From NCBI GenBank assembly GCA_047605645.1, contig JASGFJ010000018.1, positions 1 through 64,000 of the forward strand: DNA of 64,000 nt, written 5' to 3'. Source of the stretch: UBA1309 sp047605645 (lineage in GTDB: Bacteria; Bacteroidota; Bacteroidia; Bacteroidales; Dysgonomonadaceae). Shown here piece by piece: positions 9,811 to 18,435 of this stretch; position 1 is the stretch's first letter; each line of letters opens with the position of its first letter. Made by a program: the position numbers and the translations under genes. Below the pieces are notes generated by a model, which did not search any database, was not told the origin of the DNA, and saw only the letters and a program-made list of their open reading frames with translations.

Positions 9811-10233
9811 ATGTCTATTACATATCAAACGGAGAATGTCAAACTTCCGGCCCTTAAAAAGAGAAAAGTATCCGAATGGATAAAAAAGGTAGCAGCAAGC
9901 CACGGGAAGAAGACTGGAGATATCGCTTACATCTTCTGCGATGACAATAAAATCCTGGAAATAAACAACAGCTATCTCCAGCACGATTACTACACCGACA
10001 TCATTACATTTGATTACACCGAAAACAACTTGATTTCAGGCGATATCTTTATTAGTTTGGACACCGTGAAAAGCAATGCTGAACAATTCGGAACAGACTA
10101 CACGGAAGAAATACACCGAATCATCATCCACGGAATCCTCCACCTCTGCGGCATTAACGACAAAGGGCCGGGCGAACGCGAAATGATGACTCAGCACGAA
10201 AACGAAGCACTCAGTCTACTGGAAATCAACTAA
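9811..10233 (+). CDS. ybeY: Endoribonuclease YbeY (16S rRNA maturation / ribosome quality control)
   Basis: 140 residues from the ATG at 9811. The longer frame from 9700 begins upstream of the promoter and has no family similarity. YbeY is a metal-dependent single-strand RNase for 16S 3'-end maturation. The signature HGILHLCG is at 107-114, giving metal ligands H107 and H111. The canonical third histidine of HGxxHLxGxDH is replaced by Asp117, which I recall as common in this phylum. Conserved TDIITFDY and SGDIFIS segments precede it. Confidence 0.9.
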   Translation: MSITYQTENVKLPALKKRKVSEWIKKVAASHGKKTGDIAYIFCDDNKILEINNSYLQHDYYTDIITFDYTENNLISGDIFISLDTVKSNAEQFGTDYTEEIHRIIIHGILHLCGINDKGPGEREMMTQHENEALSLLEIN

Positions 10234-10277
10234 AAAAAACAATATTTATTTACTTAATCATAAAAACTATTATCTGC

Positions 10278-11060
10278 ATGAACAAAATCGTCGACAAAGA
10301 GTACTTCTCTGCTAATGTGGTGAAATTTGAGGTGGAAGCGCCCCTGATTGCACGCAGCAGAAGAGCCGGACATTTCGTCATTGTCAAAGTTGGAGAAAAA
10401 GGGGAACGCATACCTCTGACTATCGCCTCTTCAGACTCTGAAAAAGGAACAATCACTCTGGTCATACAAAACGTGGGTAAATCTTCTTCTAAAATATGTG
10501 CATTGGAAGTCGGTGAAGAAATCACCGATTTGGTCGGCCCTCTAGGACAAGCTACGCATATCGAAAACTTCGGAACCGTAATTTGTGCGGGAGGAGGAGT
10601 TGGAGTTGCTCCCATGCTACCGATTATCGAAGCAATGAAAAAAGCAGGAAACCGCGTTATCTCTGTTCTTGCAGCTCGCTCCAAAGACCTGGTCATTCTC
10701 GAAAAACAGGTGGCTGCATACTCAGACGAAGTAATCGTCACCACCGATGATGGCTCTTACGGACGCAAAGGATTGATTACAAATGCAGTAGAAGAAATAA
10801 TCAACCGCGAAAAAGTGAACTTATGTGTCGCAATCGGACCGGCCATCATGATGAAATTCGTCTCATTGCTCACTCAAAAATACGACATTCCCACAATGGC
10901 CTCACTCAACACCATTATGGTGGACGGAACGGGCATGTGCGGTGCCTGCCGCGTAACAGTGGACGGAAAAACCAAGTTTGTCTGTGTAGACGGACCGGAG
11001 TTTGACGCACATAAAGTCGATTTCGACGAAATGCTGATGCGCTTGAAAGCATATAATTAA
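10278..11060 (+). CDS. nfnA: NfnA: NADH-dependent ferredoxin:NADP+ oxidoreductase, small subunit
   Basis: 260 residues with a ferredoxin-reductase-like layout. An N-terminal FAD-binding beta barrel (RIPLTIAS) is followed by a nucleotide-binding domain with VICAGGGVGVAPMLP. The C-terminal [2Fe-2S] loop is DGTGMCGACR...C, with cysteines at about 221, 224 and 236. The PyrK/sulfide-dehydrogenase family shares this fold, but the gene is followed 24 bases later by the large Nfn subunit, which points to NfnAB. In characterised members this flavin-bifurcating complex links NADH, ferredoxin and NADPH pools in anaerobes. It is cytoplasmic and part of a plus-strand operon with nfnB. Confidence 0.88.
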   Translation: MNKIVDKEYFSANVVKFEVEAPLIARSRRAGHFVIVKVGEKGERIPLTIASSDSEKGTITLVIQNVGKSSSKICALEVGEEITDLVGPLGQATHIENFGTVICAGGGVGVAPMLPIIEAMKKAGNRVISVLAARSKDLVILEKQVAAYSDEVIVTTDDGSYGRKGLITNAVEEIINREKVNLCVAIGPAIMMKFVSLLTQKYDIPTMASLNTIMVDGTGMCGACRVTVDGKTKFVCVDGPEFDAHKVDFDEMLMRLKAYN

Positions 11061-11084
11061 ATCCTGATCATTCGAAGTAATTAA

Positions 11085-12584
11085 ATGAATCCAAAAGAAA
11101 TGACCCTAAACGAAAAAATACAAGCCAGACGCAACGAACCCTGGAGGGAAGAGTTGCGCAAAGCAGTGAAAGCCAAAGAGCGCAGCAGCATCGAACGCGT
11201 ACACATGCCGGAACTGGATCCAAAATACCGCAGCACAAAACTCAAAGAAGAAGTCAACACCGGACTCAATGCGGAACAAGCTGTCAACGAAGCAAAAAGA
11301 TGTCTCGACTGCCCTACACCAACCTGCATGACTGGATGTCCCGTACAAATTAATATTCCGACATTCGTAAAAAATATAGAACGGGGCGACTTCCTCGAAG
11401 CAGCCCGCGTACTCAAAGAGACAAGCGCCCTGCCGGCAGTATGCGGTCGCGTTTGCCCGCAGGAGAAACAATGCGAAAGCCAATGCGTATATACCTTGAA
11501 AATGAAAAAAGAGGCTGTCGCCATCGGATACCTCGAAAGGTTTGCCGCCGACTACGAACGCGAAAGCGGACAGATGTCTATCCCGACTCTTGAAAAACCG
11601 AACGGTATAAAAATTGCCGCTATCGGCTCAGGGCCTGCCGGATTGGCCTTTGCTGGAGATATGGCAAAACTGGGATACGATGTAACCGTCTTTGAAGCCT
11701 TGCACGAAATCGGAGGCGTATTGAAATATGGCATTCCAGAATTCCGTCTGCCTAATAGCATCGTAGAAGCGGAAATCGATAACATGCGCAAAATGGGCGT
11801 AAAGTTTGAAAAGAACTGCATCATCGGCAAAACCATTTCGTACGAAAATCTTCACGAAATGGGATTTAAAGGTATTTTCGTGGCCAGTGGAGCGGGATTG
11901 CCCAACTTTATGAATATCCCCGGAGAAAACCTTATCGGCGTCATGTCTTCCAACGAATACCTGACTCGCGTAAACCTCATGGATGCGTCTAACCCCGAGA
12001 GCGATACCCCTGTGCAAATGGGAAAAAGAGTAGCTATCATCGGCGGAGGAAACACAGCTATGGACGCGGTACGTACAGCCAAACGCGTGGGCGCTGAAAG
12101 GGCCATGATCGTATACCGCCGCTCGGAAGAAGAAATGCCGGCACGTCTCGAAGAAATCAAACATGCCAAAGAAGAAGGGGTAGAATTCCTGACTCTTCAC
12201 AATCCTCTCCAATATGAAGGAAACGAAAAAGGACATGTCACCCGCATGCTTCTTCAGAAAATGGAACTCGGCGAACCCGATGCTTCCGGAAGGAGAAGCC
12301 CGCAACCCATTGAAGGAGCAACCGAATGGGTGGAAGTAGACGAAGTGATTGTCAGCGTGGGAGTATCTCCCAATCCGCTAATTCCTTCCTCTTTCGGTGG
12401 ATTGGAGGTGACACGCAAAGGCACCATCGTGGTAAATCAGGACTCCATGCAATCGGCACTTTCGGATGTATATGCCGGAGGCGATATTGTCCGCGGAGGA
12501 GCAACGGTTATCCTGGCCATGGGCGACGGACGAAGAGCTGCCGCTGCCATGGATGCGTCATTGACTCAAAAATCAGCTGAATAA
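11085..12584 (+). CDS. nfnB: NfnB / GltA-type NADPH-dependent subunit of the electron-bifurcating transhydrogenase
   Basis: 499 residues and homologous to GltD. Two [4Fe-4S] cysteine groups are present (C73, C76, C81, C85 and C120, C124, C130, C134). An FAD Rossmann motif AAIGSGPAGLAF is near 185 and an NADPH site IIGGGNTAMDAVRTA lies further on. Databases often name it homotetrameric glutamate synthase GltA, but no amidotransferase partner is adjacent, whereas NfnA is directly upstream, so the Nfn role is preferred. An alternative start is Met6 at 11100. A true GltD lies 6 kb away, so the two paralogues share this window. Confidence 0.88.
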   Translation: MNPKEMTLNEKIQARRNEPWREELRKAVKAKERSSIERVHMPELDPKYRSTKLKEEVNTGLNAEQAVNEAKRCLDCPTPTCMTGCPVQINIPTFVKNIERGDFLEAARVLKETSALPAVCGRVCPQEKQCESQCVYTLKMKKEAVAIGYLERFAADYERESGQMSIPTLEKPNGIKIAAIGSGPAGLAFAGDMAKLGYDVTVFEALHEIGGVLKYGIPEFRLPNSIVEAEIDNMRKMGVKFEKNCIIGKTISYENLHEMGFKGIFVASGAGLPNFMNIPGENLIGVMSSNEYLTRVNLMDASNPESDTPVQMGKRVAIIGGGNTAMDAVRTAKRVGAERAMIVYRRSEEEMPARLEEIKHAKEEGVEFLTLHNPLQYEGNEKGHVTRMLLQKMELGEPDASGRRSPQPIEGATEWVEVDEVIVSVGVSPNPLIPSSFGGLEVTRKGTIVVNQDSMQSALSDVYAGGDIVRGGATVILAMGDGRRAAAAMDASLTQKSAE

Positions 12585-12586
12585 CA

Positions 12587-13276
12587 TTGATCAACGTAAC
12601 AGACATATCCAAGTCGTATGGCAGCCTCCCGGCAGTCTGCCATGCGACTTTTCAAATTAATAAAGGTGAAATTACCGGATTCCTGGGACCAAACGGAGCC
12701 GGAAAGTCCACCACCCTCAAAATGCTGGCCGGCGTACTCGCGCCCGACAGTGGAAAAGTGGAAATCAAAGGCAAAGACATCAACACCGCCCCCATCGAAT
12801 GCAAAAGGCATATCGGGTTCCTCGCGGAAGACAATCCCTTGTATGGAAACATGTATGTACGCGAATACCTGGAATACGCCGCGAGATTCTACCTTCCCCA
12901 AAAGGAAATAAAGGAGGCAACGGACAAAGCTATCGAAAGTTGCGGACTGGCAACTGAATACAAAAAGAAAATCGACAACCTCTCCAAAGGAAACCGCCAA
13001 CGGGTAGGCCTTGCACAGGCAATCATCCATCATCCCGAATTCCTGATTCTCGATGAACCGACCACAGGACTGGATCCTGCACAGCAGGAGGAGATGCTCC
13101 GGTTTATTTCGGCCTACGCACCCGACACCCACATTCTGTTCTCCACCCACACCCTGCAAGAAGTGAAATCGATATGCTCCCGGGTCATCATTATCCACAA
13201 GGGAATAATCCGGATAAATGAAACCATAGATAAAAATTCAGCCATTGAAGATCTATTCTTCGAACACACACGCTAA
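12587..13276 (+). CDS. ABC transporter ATP-binding protein, GldA-like
   Basis: 229 residues starting at a TTG two bases after the nfnB stop. No in-frame ATG exists before the Walker A, so the TTG start is needed. All ATPase motifs are intact: Walker A GPNGAGKST (34-42), signature LSKGNRQRVGLAQ (132-144), Walker B FLILDEP (152-158) and the switch His188. The sequence resembles ATPases annotated as gliding-motility GldA. No permease partner (GldF/GldG) is in the window, so the cargo is unknown. The spacing suggests translation coupled to nfnB, although a functional link is not obvious. Confidence 0.85.
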   Translation: MINVTDISKSYGSLPAVCHATFQINKGEITGFLGPNGAGKSTTLKMLAGVLAPDSGKVEIKGKDINTAPIECKRHIGFLAEDNPLYGNMYVREYLEYAARFYLPQKEIKEATDKAIESCGLATEYKKKIDNLSKGNRQRVGLAQAIIHHPEFLILDEPTTGLDPAQQEEMLRFISAYAPDTHILFSTHTLQEVKSICSRVIIIHKGIIRINETIDKNSAIEDLFFEHTR

Positions 13277-13303
13277 TTCAGGTGTTGTTATTCAAAAAGA
13301 AAA

Positions 13304-14416
13304 ATGAAATTTATAGCCGACGCACACATCCCCTTTCTAAAAGGACTCCTCGAACAATACGGTGAAGCCGTATATCTGGACGGAAAAGCATTCACAAACG
13401 AATCCATCGCCGATGCAGATGCCCTCTTTATACGCACAGTGACCAAGATAAACGAAGAATTGCTGCGCAACACCCGGGTAAAGGCTGTCTTCTCGGCAAC
13501 CATCGGCTTTGACCACATCGACACCGACTACTGCAAACGCAATGGCATTGCCTGGTTCAATGCGCCGGGCTGCAATTCGGGATCCGTCAGGCAATACATC
13601 ACATCTGCACTCATCGAGATAGGCCGGCTCAAAGGATTTGCTCCGGAAGGAAAGACATTGGGCATCATCGGCTTAGGAAATGTCGGAAAAAAAGTAGCGG
13701 AAGCTGCAAAAAGACTTGGCATGAGAGTACTGAAATACGACCCTCCAAGGGAGTTAAACGAAGGAAGCCGAGAATTCTGCAAGCTCACAACCATTGCCGA
13801 AGAGGCAGACATCATCACATTTCACACACCGTTGGTAAAAGAGGGAGATTACCCGACCTTCCACCTGGGTGATAGGCGTTTTTTTGATTCATTGAAACGG
13901 AAACCTGTCATTATTAATTCGGCACGCGGCCCAATCATTGAGACACGGGCATTAAAAGAAGCTATCAAAGAAGGAAAAGTATCGGGAAGTATTATCGACT
14001 GTTGGGAAAACGAACCGTCTATCGATCGGGAACTCCTCAGTATGGTAGACATCGCAACTCCTCACATTGCGGGATATTCGGCCGACGGAAAAGGAAATGC
14101 AACCCGCATGTCACTGGAATCACTGAGCGCTTTTTTCAACCTCAACCCTTTGTCTGCCGATCAAGTGAGAATTCCCCGTCCGACACCGGACATTATCGAC
14201 CTGAACAGCTTCAGTCAGCAGAATAGAATAGAAGAAACATTGCTAAGCACCTACCCTATCCTTTCCGAATCGAACCTACTGAAACATCAACCGGAAAAAT
14301 TTACTTTCTTCCGCGAAAACTACCCGCTAAGAAGAGAAAACCAAGCCTATACGGTGGTCAATTATACGCCGGAGGAAAAAGAACAGCTTCAACAATGGGG
14401 CTTTAAACTGCGATAA
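13304..14416 (+). CDS. pdxB: Erythronate-4-phosphate dehydrogenase (vitamin B6 synthesis)
   Basis: 370 residues of the D-2-hydroxyacid dehydrogenase family. It oxidises 4-phosphoerythronate in the DXP-dependent pyridoxal phosphate pathway. The family-specific APGCNSGSVRQY segment is near 88-98, the NAD-binding IIGLGNVGKK at 121-130, SARGP near the active-site Arg, the ENEP Glu segment, and the catalytic His in TPHIAGYS. A C-terminal dimerisation extension of about 90 residues distinguishes PdxB from SerA. It sits 27 bases after the ABC ATPase gene and is probably the last gene of this plus-strand run. Confidence 0.92.
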   Translation: MKFIADAHIPFLKGLLEQYGEAVYLDGKAFTNESIADADALFIRTVTKINEELLRNTRVKAVFSATIGFDHIDTDYCKRNGIAWFNAPGCNSGSVRQYITSALIEIGRLKGFAPEGKTLGIIGLGNVGKKVAEAAKRLGMRVLKYDPPRELNEGSREFCKLTTIAEEADIITFHTPLVKEGDYPTFHLGDRRFFDSLKRKPVIINSARGPIIETRALKEAIKEGKVSGSIIDCWENEPSIDRELLSMVDIATPHIAGYSADGKGNATRMSLESLSAFFNLNPLSADQVRIPRPTPDIIDLNSFSQQNRIEETLLSTYPILSESNLLKHQPEKFTFFRENYPLRRENQAYTVVNYTPEEKEQLQQWGFKLR

Positions 14417-14739
14417 AAGCAATGCGTTATCCTCTTAATAAAACAGAGGAACAACAGGAATAGATGTTTCGTTTTTCAATCTATTGATACCTTATCAAGA
14501 CTCAACTCTATATCCATCGCCTGCTTTTTTCTTTTTTTCTTTTTTGGGCGTGTCCCTCCGCAAGCTACGGGTCGGGCTTTCCGCTCGCATCCTGCGCTCC
14601 GTTCCTACGCGCCTGCTGCCCGCTGCAATCCCTCACGCGGGAGAACTTCGCCATACATAAGGAGGTATTTCATCCATTTGCTCATCCGGCACGTGTTGCT
14701 GTTTTAAGACGTACGGTCGTGCGTCTCTACAATCATCAT
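14417..14739. other. Intergenic region with pyrimidine tract and GC-rich island
   Basis: No gene. A T-rich pyrimidine tract lies at about 14521-14546. It is followed by a GC-rich island (about 14547-14645) unlike the flanks, containing cgggtcgggctttccgctcg and ending near ccctcacgcg. At about 14708-14729 there is an imperfect dyad (AGACGTAC...GTGCGTCT) of the kind that recurs in bacterial REP families. The origin of the GC island is unknown. Confidence 0.5.
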
Positions 14740-15571
14740 TATCATCCCAACCCTCATTCCTTTCCATATATTCTATCTCTGTATCGTTTTTTTATGTTGC
14801 CGGATTCCGTTTTGCTGCTATTATTTCGCGGTTATTATTTTGCGGGCGAATTCAATTTGCCCCTACCCATCAACGCCGTACGTATCAGCAACCGTCATTT
14901 CAAATTCCCGATATTCGGGCTATATGCGTTCCGCCATTGTTATACGCTCCAATAATCAAAAACATCGCTTGCCCATTGTAGGGGCGAATTGAATTCGCCC
15001 GGTGACCGTCGGGCCAACCGACGGGCATAGTCGTCCATTTAAATATTCATCCATCCACATCACACATCCATTTACACATTGTATATCTGTATCCTTTTTT
15101 GTATTGACGTATATGACAGGTTTGCGCTACCGATTTTGTTGACGGATATTATCTTGCGGTTATTATTTTGCGGGCGAATTCGATTCGCCCCTACCCATCA
15201 CCGCCGTACGGATCCGCAACCATCATTCATAATTCATCAATCCAAACATCGCCTACCCATTACCATCACCGCCGTACGTATCAGCAATCATCATTTCAAA
15301 TTCCCCATATTCGGGCTATATGCGTTCCGTCATTGTTATACGCACCAAACAGCAAAAACACCGCCGGCCAATCGTAGGGGCGAATTGAATTCGCCCGGTG
15401 ACCGTCGGGCCAACCGACGGGCATAGTCGTCCATTTAAATATTCATCCATCCATATCACACATCCATTTACACATTGTATATATCCTTTTTTGTATAGCC
15501 GGATATAATGGGTTTGCGCTACCGATTTTGTTGACGGATATTATCTTACGATTATTAGTTTGCGGGCGAAT
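14740..15571. repeat. Array of REP-like composite repeat units (about 330-390 bp period)
   Basis: Three starts of the same unit occur at 14843, 15171 and 15563 (the last truncated after 8 bases), with a partial unit end before the first. Each full unit opens with the palindrome GGGCGAATTCAATTCGCCC (variants at 14844-14866 and 15171-15194). It then carries a conserved stretch with cgtatcagcaa and tcgggctatatgcgttccg, then the inverted palindrome GTAGGGGCGAATTGAATTCG (from 14978 and from 15374). Next comes a second dyad CCGTCGG-GCCAA-CCGACGG and an AT-rich tail with catccatttacacattg. Unit 2 contains an internal duplication. No coding potential is seen. Confidence 0.85.
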
Positions 15572-15588
15572 CATTGAAATATATTTGC

Positions 15589-15900
15589 ATATTCCCTATA
15601 GAGAGAAACACATCAATAGAAAAATAGCATCGGAACAATGAAACCTCTACGAGGTTTGGGTGGTGTATATTGCATCCATATTCTTTGGCAATGAATCGCC
15701 TCCGGCGAAAAAAGACGATGCAATATACGGAAGAGAATAAATAATTAAAATAGGAAATATCCCATTTAGGGATTTCCTATCAATAAAATAGCAAAACAGA
15801 ATAATATTCCCCGTAGAGGAAAATATAGCAATAGAGAATAAAATGGCAGACCGAAATAACATTCCCCGTAGGGAAAAACATAGCAATAGAAACAAATACA
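15589..15900. repeat. Cluster of degenerate short-hairpin repeats
   Basis: Four related elements begin near 15592, 15759, 15805 and 15860. Each has a small hairpin (TTCCC-CGTA-GGGAA at 15862; TCCC-ATTTA-GGGA near 15762; TTCC...GGAA near 15807) followed by a tail close to atagcaatagaaa. Spacing is about 55 bp for the last pair. The loops differ while stems are kept, suggesting structural rather than protein-coding constraint. Confidence 0.6.
15665..15728. other. 64-nt hairpin with 12-bp perfect stem
   Basis: GTATATTGCATC at 15665-15676 pairs perfectly with GATGCAATATAC at 15717-15728. An inner stem CGCC-TCC-GGCG lies at 15697-15707. Just upstream, AAACCTC-TAC-GAGGTTT forms another hairpin (about 15640-15656). 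This could be a structured RNA or a mobile-element end. It lies inside the interval that splits the REP-like array. Confidence 0.55.
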
Positions 15901-16155
15901 CCGTAGGCGCTTCACAGAATAACAAGAAATATCACAAAAGATAATTAATCTCTTACATGCTCCGTTTGGCGGAAGCTCTGCCCTCCATTGCTACCAGGTT
16001 TCCCGTTAGTAATTGGCTACAACTCATTATCCAATCAAACAGCGCCAAAACAAACAAAAGAATTCACTCCTGGAATTACTCCATCTGACTAAACATCTAT
16101 AAGGTATTAACGCATTTCCATACAATTACATTTCTATCAACAATAGTTTTCTAAT
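15901..16155. other. Gene-free spacer before the toxin gene
   Basis: No coding frame, tRNA or clear terminator is visible. It contains a short GC-richer patch (about 15960-16010) and otherwise AT-rich sequence. Confidence 0.4.
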
Positions 16156-17089
16156 TTATTTGCCATCCCGCTTTATATCCTCAGCGCTCTCAAAAAGAAA
16201 TTTCTTCAACTTGTCAACTCCTTCATAAAATTTAGAAGAATTGCCTTCCTTCAAAATCCGAATATTTTTCAATTTCCATTGTATAGAAGGATAACCATTT
16301 AAATCACCGGCACAACATTTATCCCATTCAGGGTCACCACTTTCGAAAGAGAGCAGAAATTCCCTATCTGTATCCGTGAGACTTTGATTCACCTGTTCAA
16401 TTAATTTTTCCCGGGTATTTTCAAAATCGGCATATTCAAAAGGCACATCCGACATCCCTTTAAATTGATTTTTGAGAGCTTGTTTTTGATCAACTGGATT
16501 AGGCTGCAAAGACTCAAGAAAAGGCTTGTCGCTTCCCAACAAATAGAATAATAAAACCACATTTCACATCATCAAAAGAGTCAACAACCATATATTTATA
16601 ATCAAAAAGATCACGTGGATGCTGACGGCCTAAAGCTGCCGCGATTTTACCCCCATACAACAACGAGAAAGGAACTATCCTGGCTACACAACTCATTTTA
16701 AATTCCTTCTGAGCCTTCACGCAAAGTTCTTTTTCCTCAACATCTCCAATGATACCCCGCTTAATACCATTAACCTCAATTTTTACAGTTGCTCCGTCCA
16801 AAGTACATTGTAATTTCAATACGGTTGGTTTAGGTATAATGCGAATCCCTGGAATAGCCTTTTCAATCTGCTGTTTTAGTGAGTTGAGATGATTGTTGAT
16901 TTCTCTTAGACTTTCCTCTCTATTTTTAATCGGAAGATAAGTCAAATCAATATCTACCGAATACCGGGGCATATCCTTTATAAACAGATTGATAGCCGTT
17001 CCACCATGTACTGCAAAGTCTTTGACTTTATAAACCAATGGCATAATACGGATTAATAGCACCACCTGCTTTTTATAGGATTCATTCAT
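16156..17089 (-). pseudogene. AbiEii/AbiGii-type nucleotidyltransferase toxin, frameshifted
   Basis: Two overlapping frames make one AbiEii protein. The N-terminal part (17089 down to 16514) has the nucleotidyltransferase core: HGGTAINL at 28-35, D46-I-D48 in RYSVDIDL, and GGKIAAALGRQHPRDLFD at 146-163. The C-terminal part continues in the next frame with YLLGSDKPFLES and LKNQFKGMSDVPF, typical of the family. Removing one T from the TTTT run (minus strand, plus coordinates 16553-16556) gives an uninterrupted DVKCGLLFYLLGSDKP. Either the toxin is inactive, there is a sequencing error, or expression needs frameshifting. AbiEii enzymes act on tRNA or GTP-dependent targets in type IV toxin-antitoxin systems. 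The start overlaps the antitoxin gene by 8 bases. Confidence 0.88.
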
Positions 17090-17858
17090 ATTCGAACAAC
17101 TCTTTAGGGATAGTTATCATATATTCTGACACGTAAACACCTTTATCTGCCAATTGGCGTTTCCCGACACCTAGCTCTATTTTATTTCTGTCTAACTTGC
17201 CAAACCATAAATGGCCGGCTTTCTCTGCCATATATAGAAATAATCGTTTTATCTTCAAGTTATTCGTATTCTCTAATAAAAGCTGAACGACTTCTGGCCT
17301 TAATGCAGTGAGCTGTTCCATGATATAAAAGAGATCCATATAAGTATATTGGTTCGGTGCCAATAACAAACATTCAAGAAAAGCTTGTTCCGGAACTGAA
17401 GTTAGCAATTCAGAGTTGCCCTTCTTTATTACGGTCAACTGAGGATTGGAAAACGTTTCAGTCATAAAGAATCTTATTTCAAATTCAAAATCTGTTTCCG
17501 TCATCCACTTGGGGACTTTGTCTTGTTTTGAATGTCCAACCATTAAAATAGGTTTTCCCATAGGAACATAATGGTTAAATCCAAATAACTCTAACGCTGA
17601 GTGAGCACCAACATAAAAACTTTTATTCAATTGAGTTTTTAGTCCGGACAATGCTGCGTAAGCTGAAAGTGTATCGCCGGTTCGATATAAAACACCTTTA
17701 GATAGCATTGAAAACCATCCTGACTGACGGTATTTATGTATTAGCTGGTTAGAGTACCCGTTTTTATTCAACCAACTGGAGAAAAAAAGTCCACCAGGTT
17801 GCCCATTTTTTAGTAATTGGTTTAATTTGTTTCCTTGTTCTATACCCATAGCATACAA
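17082..17858 (-). CDS. AbiEi-family antitoxin / transcriptional regulator
   Basis: 258 residues. It is first in the two-gene minus-strand operon and overlaps the AbiEii gene by 8 bases, the standard abiE order. The N-terminal third (WLNKNGYSNQLIHKYRQSGWF, read as two shorter blocks) resembles the winged-helix domain of AbiEi, followed by YVGAHSALELFGF and the long C-terminal antitoxin domain. In the family the protein represses its own promoter by binding inverted repeats and neutralises the toxin without a stable complex. The start is either MYAMGIEQ (17858) or the internal Met at 17849. The frame is intact, so the antitoxin can still be made even though its toxin is broken. Confidence 0.85.
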   Translation of the reverse strand: MYAMGIEQGNKLNQLLKNGQPGGLFFSSWLNKNGYSNQLIHKYRQSGWFSMLSKGVLYRTGDTLSAYAALSGLKTQLNKSFYVGAHSALELFGFNHYVPMGKPILMVGHSKQDKVPKWMTETDFEFEIRFFMTETFSNPQLTVIKKGNSELLTSVPEQAFLECLLLAPNQYTYMDLFYIMEQLTALRPEVVQLLLENTNNLKIKRLFLYMAEKAGHLWFGKLDRNKIELGVGKRQLADKGVYVSEYMITIPKELFEYE

Positions 17859-17935
17859 TGAGTCATTAAATTGAACTATAAATATAGATTAAAGATTCTA
17901 TTAAAACAAATATTAGTTCGTAATTTACACCAATA

Positions 17936-17952
17936 ATAAACTGTTAGTTTAT
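17936..17952. promoter_or_regulatory. Candidate AbiEi operator
   Basis: Perfect inverted repeat ATAAACT-GTT-AGTTTAT about 80 bases upstream of the antitoxin start. AbiEi regulators are known to bind inverted repeats at their own promoters, so an operator role is plausible but unproven. Confidence 0.4.
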
Positions 17953-18009
17953 AATTAATCTATAAAATAAACCATTCTCGTTTAGCGTAGGATCACCATC
18001 GGTTTGCAT

Positions 18010-18290
18010 ATTTGAATATCAATTCATCGATCCATAACACATCCATTTACACATTACATATATCCTTTTTTGTATTGCCGGATATAATGGGTTTGCATTG
18101 CGGGTTTCATTTTACGGATATTATTTTGCAATTATTAGTTCGCGGGCGAATTCAATTCGCCCCTACCCGTCATCGCCGTACGTATCAGCAACCATCATTT
18201 CAAATTCCCCATATTCCTCCTATTTGCATTCCGCCATTGTTATACGCACCAAACAACAAAAACACCGCCGGCCCCATTCTATGGCGAAAT
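18010..18290. repeat. Displaced copy of the REP-like composite unit
   Basis: This resumes the array left of the toxin-antitoxin cassette. It starts with the unit tail (catccatttacacatta, ggatataatgggtttgc), then the palindrome at 18144-18166, the cgtatcagcaaccatcat segment, and a decayed end near 18290 where the second palindrome should be. About 130 bp (18019-18150) duplicates 15440-15570 in direct orientation. Confidence 0.8.
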
Positions 18291-18435
18291 AATTCGAAAA
18301 TAAATCCATCCTTTCTATATGTGCAACAATCCGAACACCTCTTTCCACTGACTTCCAAGCGCGTGTGCTACCGGGCAGGAGGTGTTTTCTCCAATATAAT
18401 TTATTTATTGGGTGTTTATTTGTAACTTCGCCACC

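Noticed and set aside
14719..15426. Short plus-strand frames within the repeat array
   Set aside because: They are translations of repeat units shared between copies, with no start signals or family features.
15589..15900. Possible CRISPR array
   Set aside because: Repeats are degenerate, unequally spaced and too few, and no cas genes are nearby.
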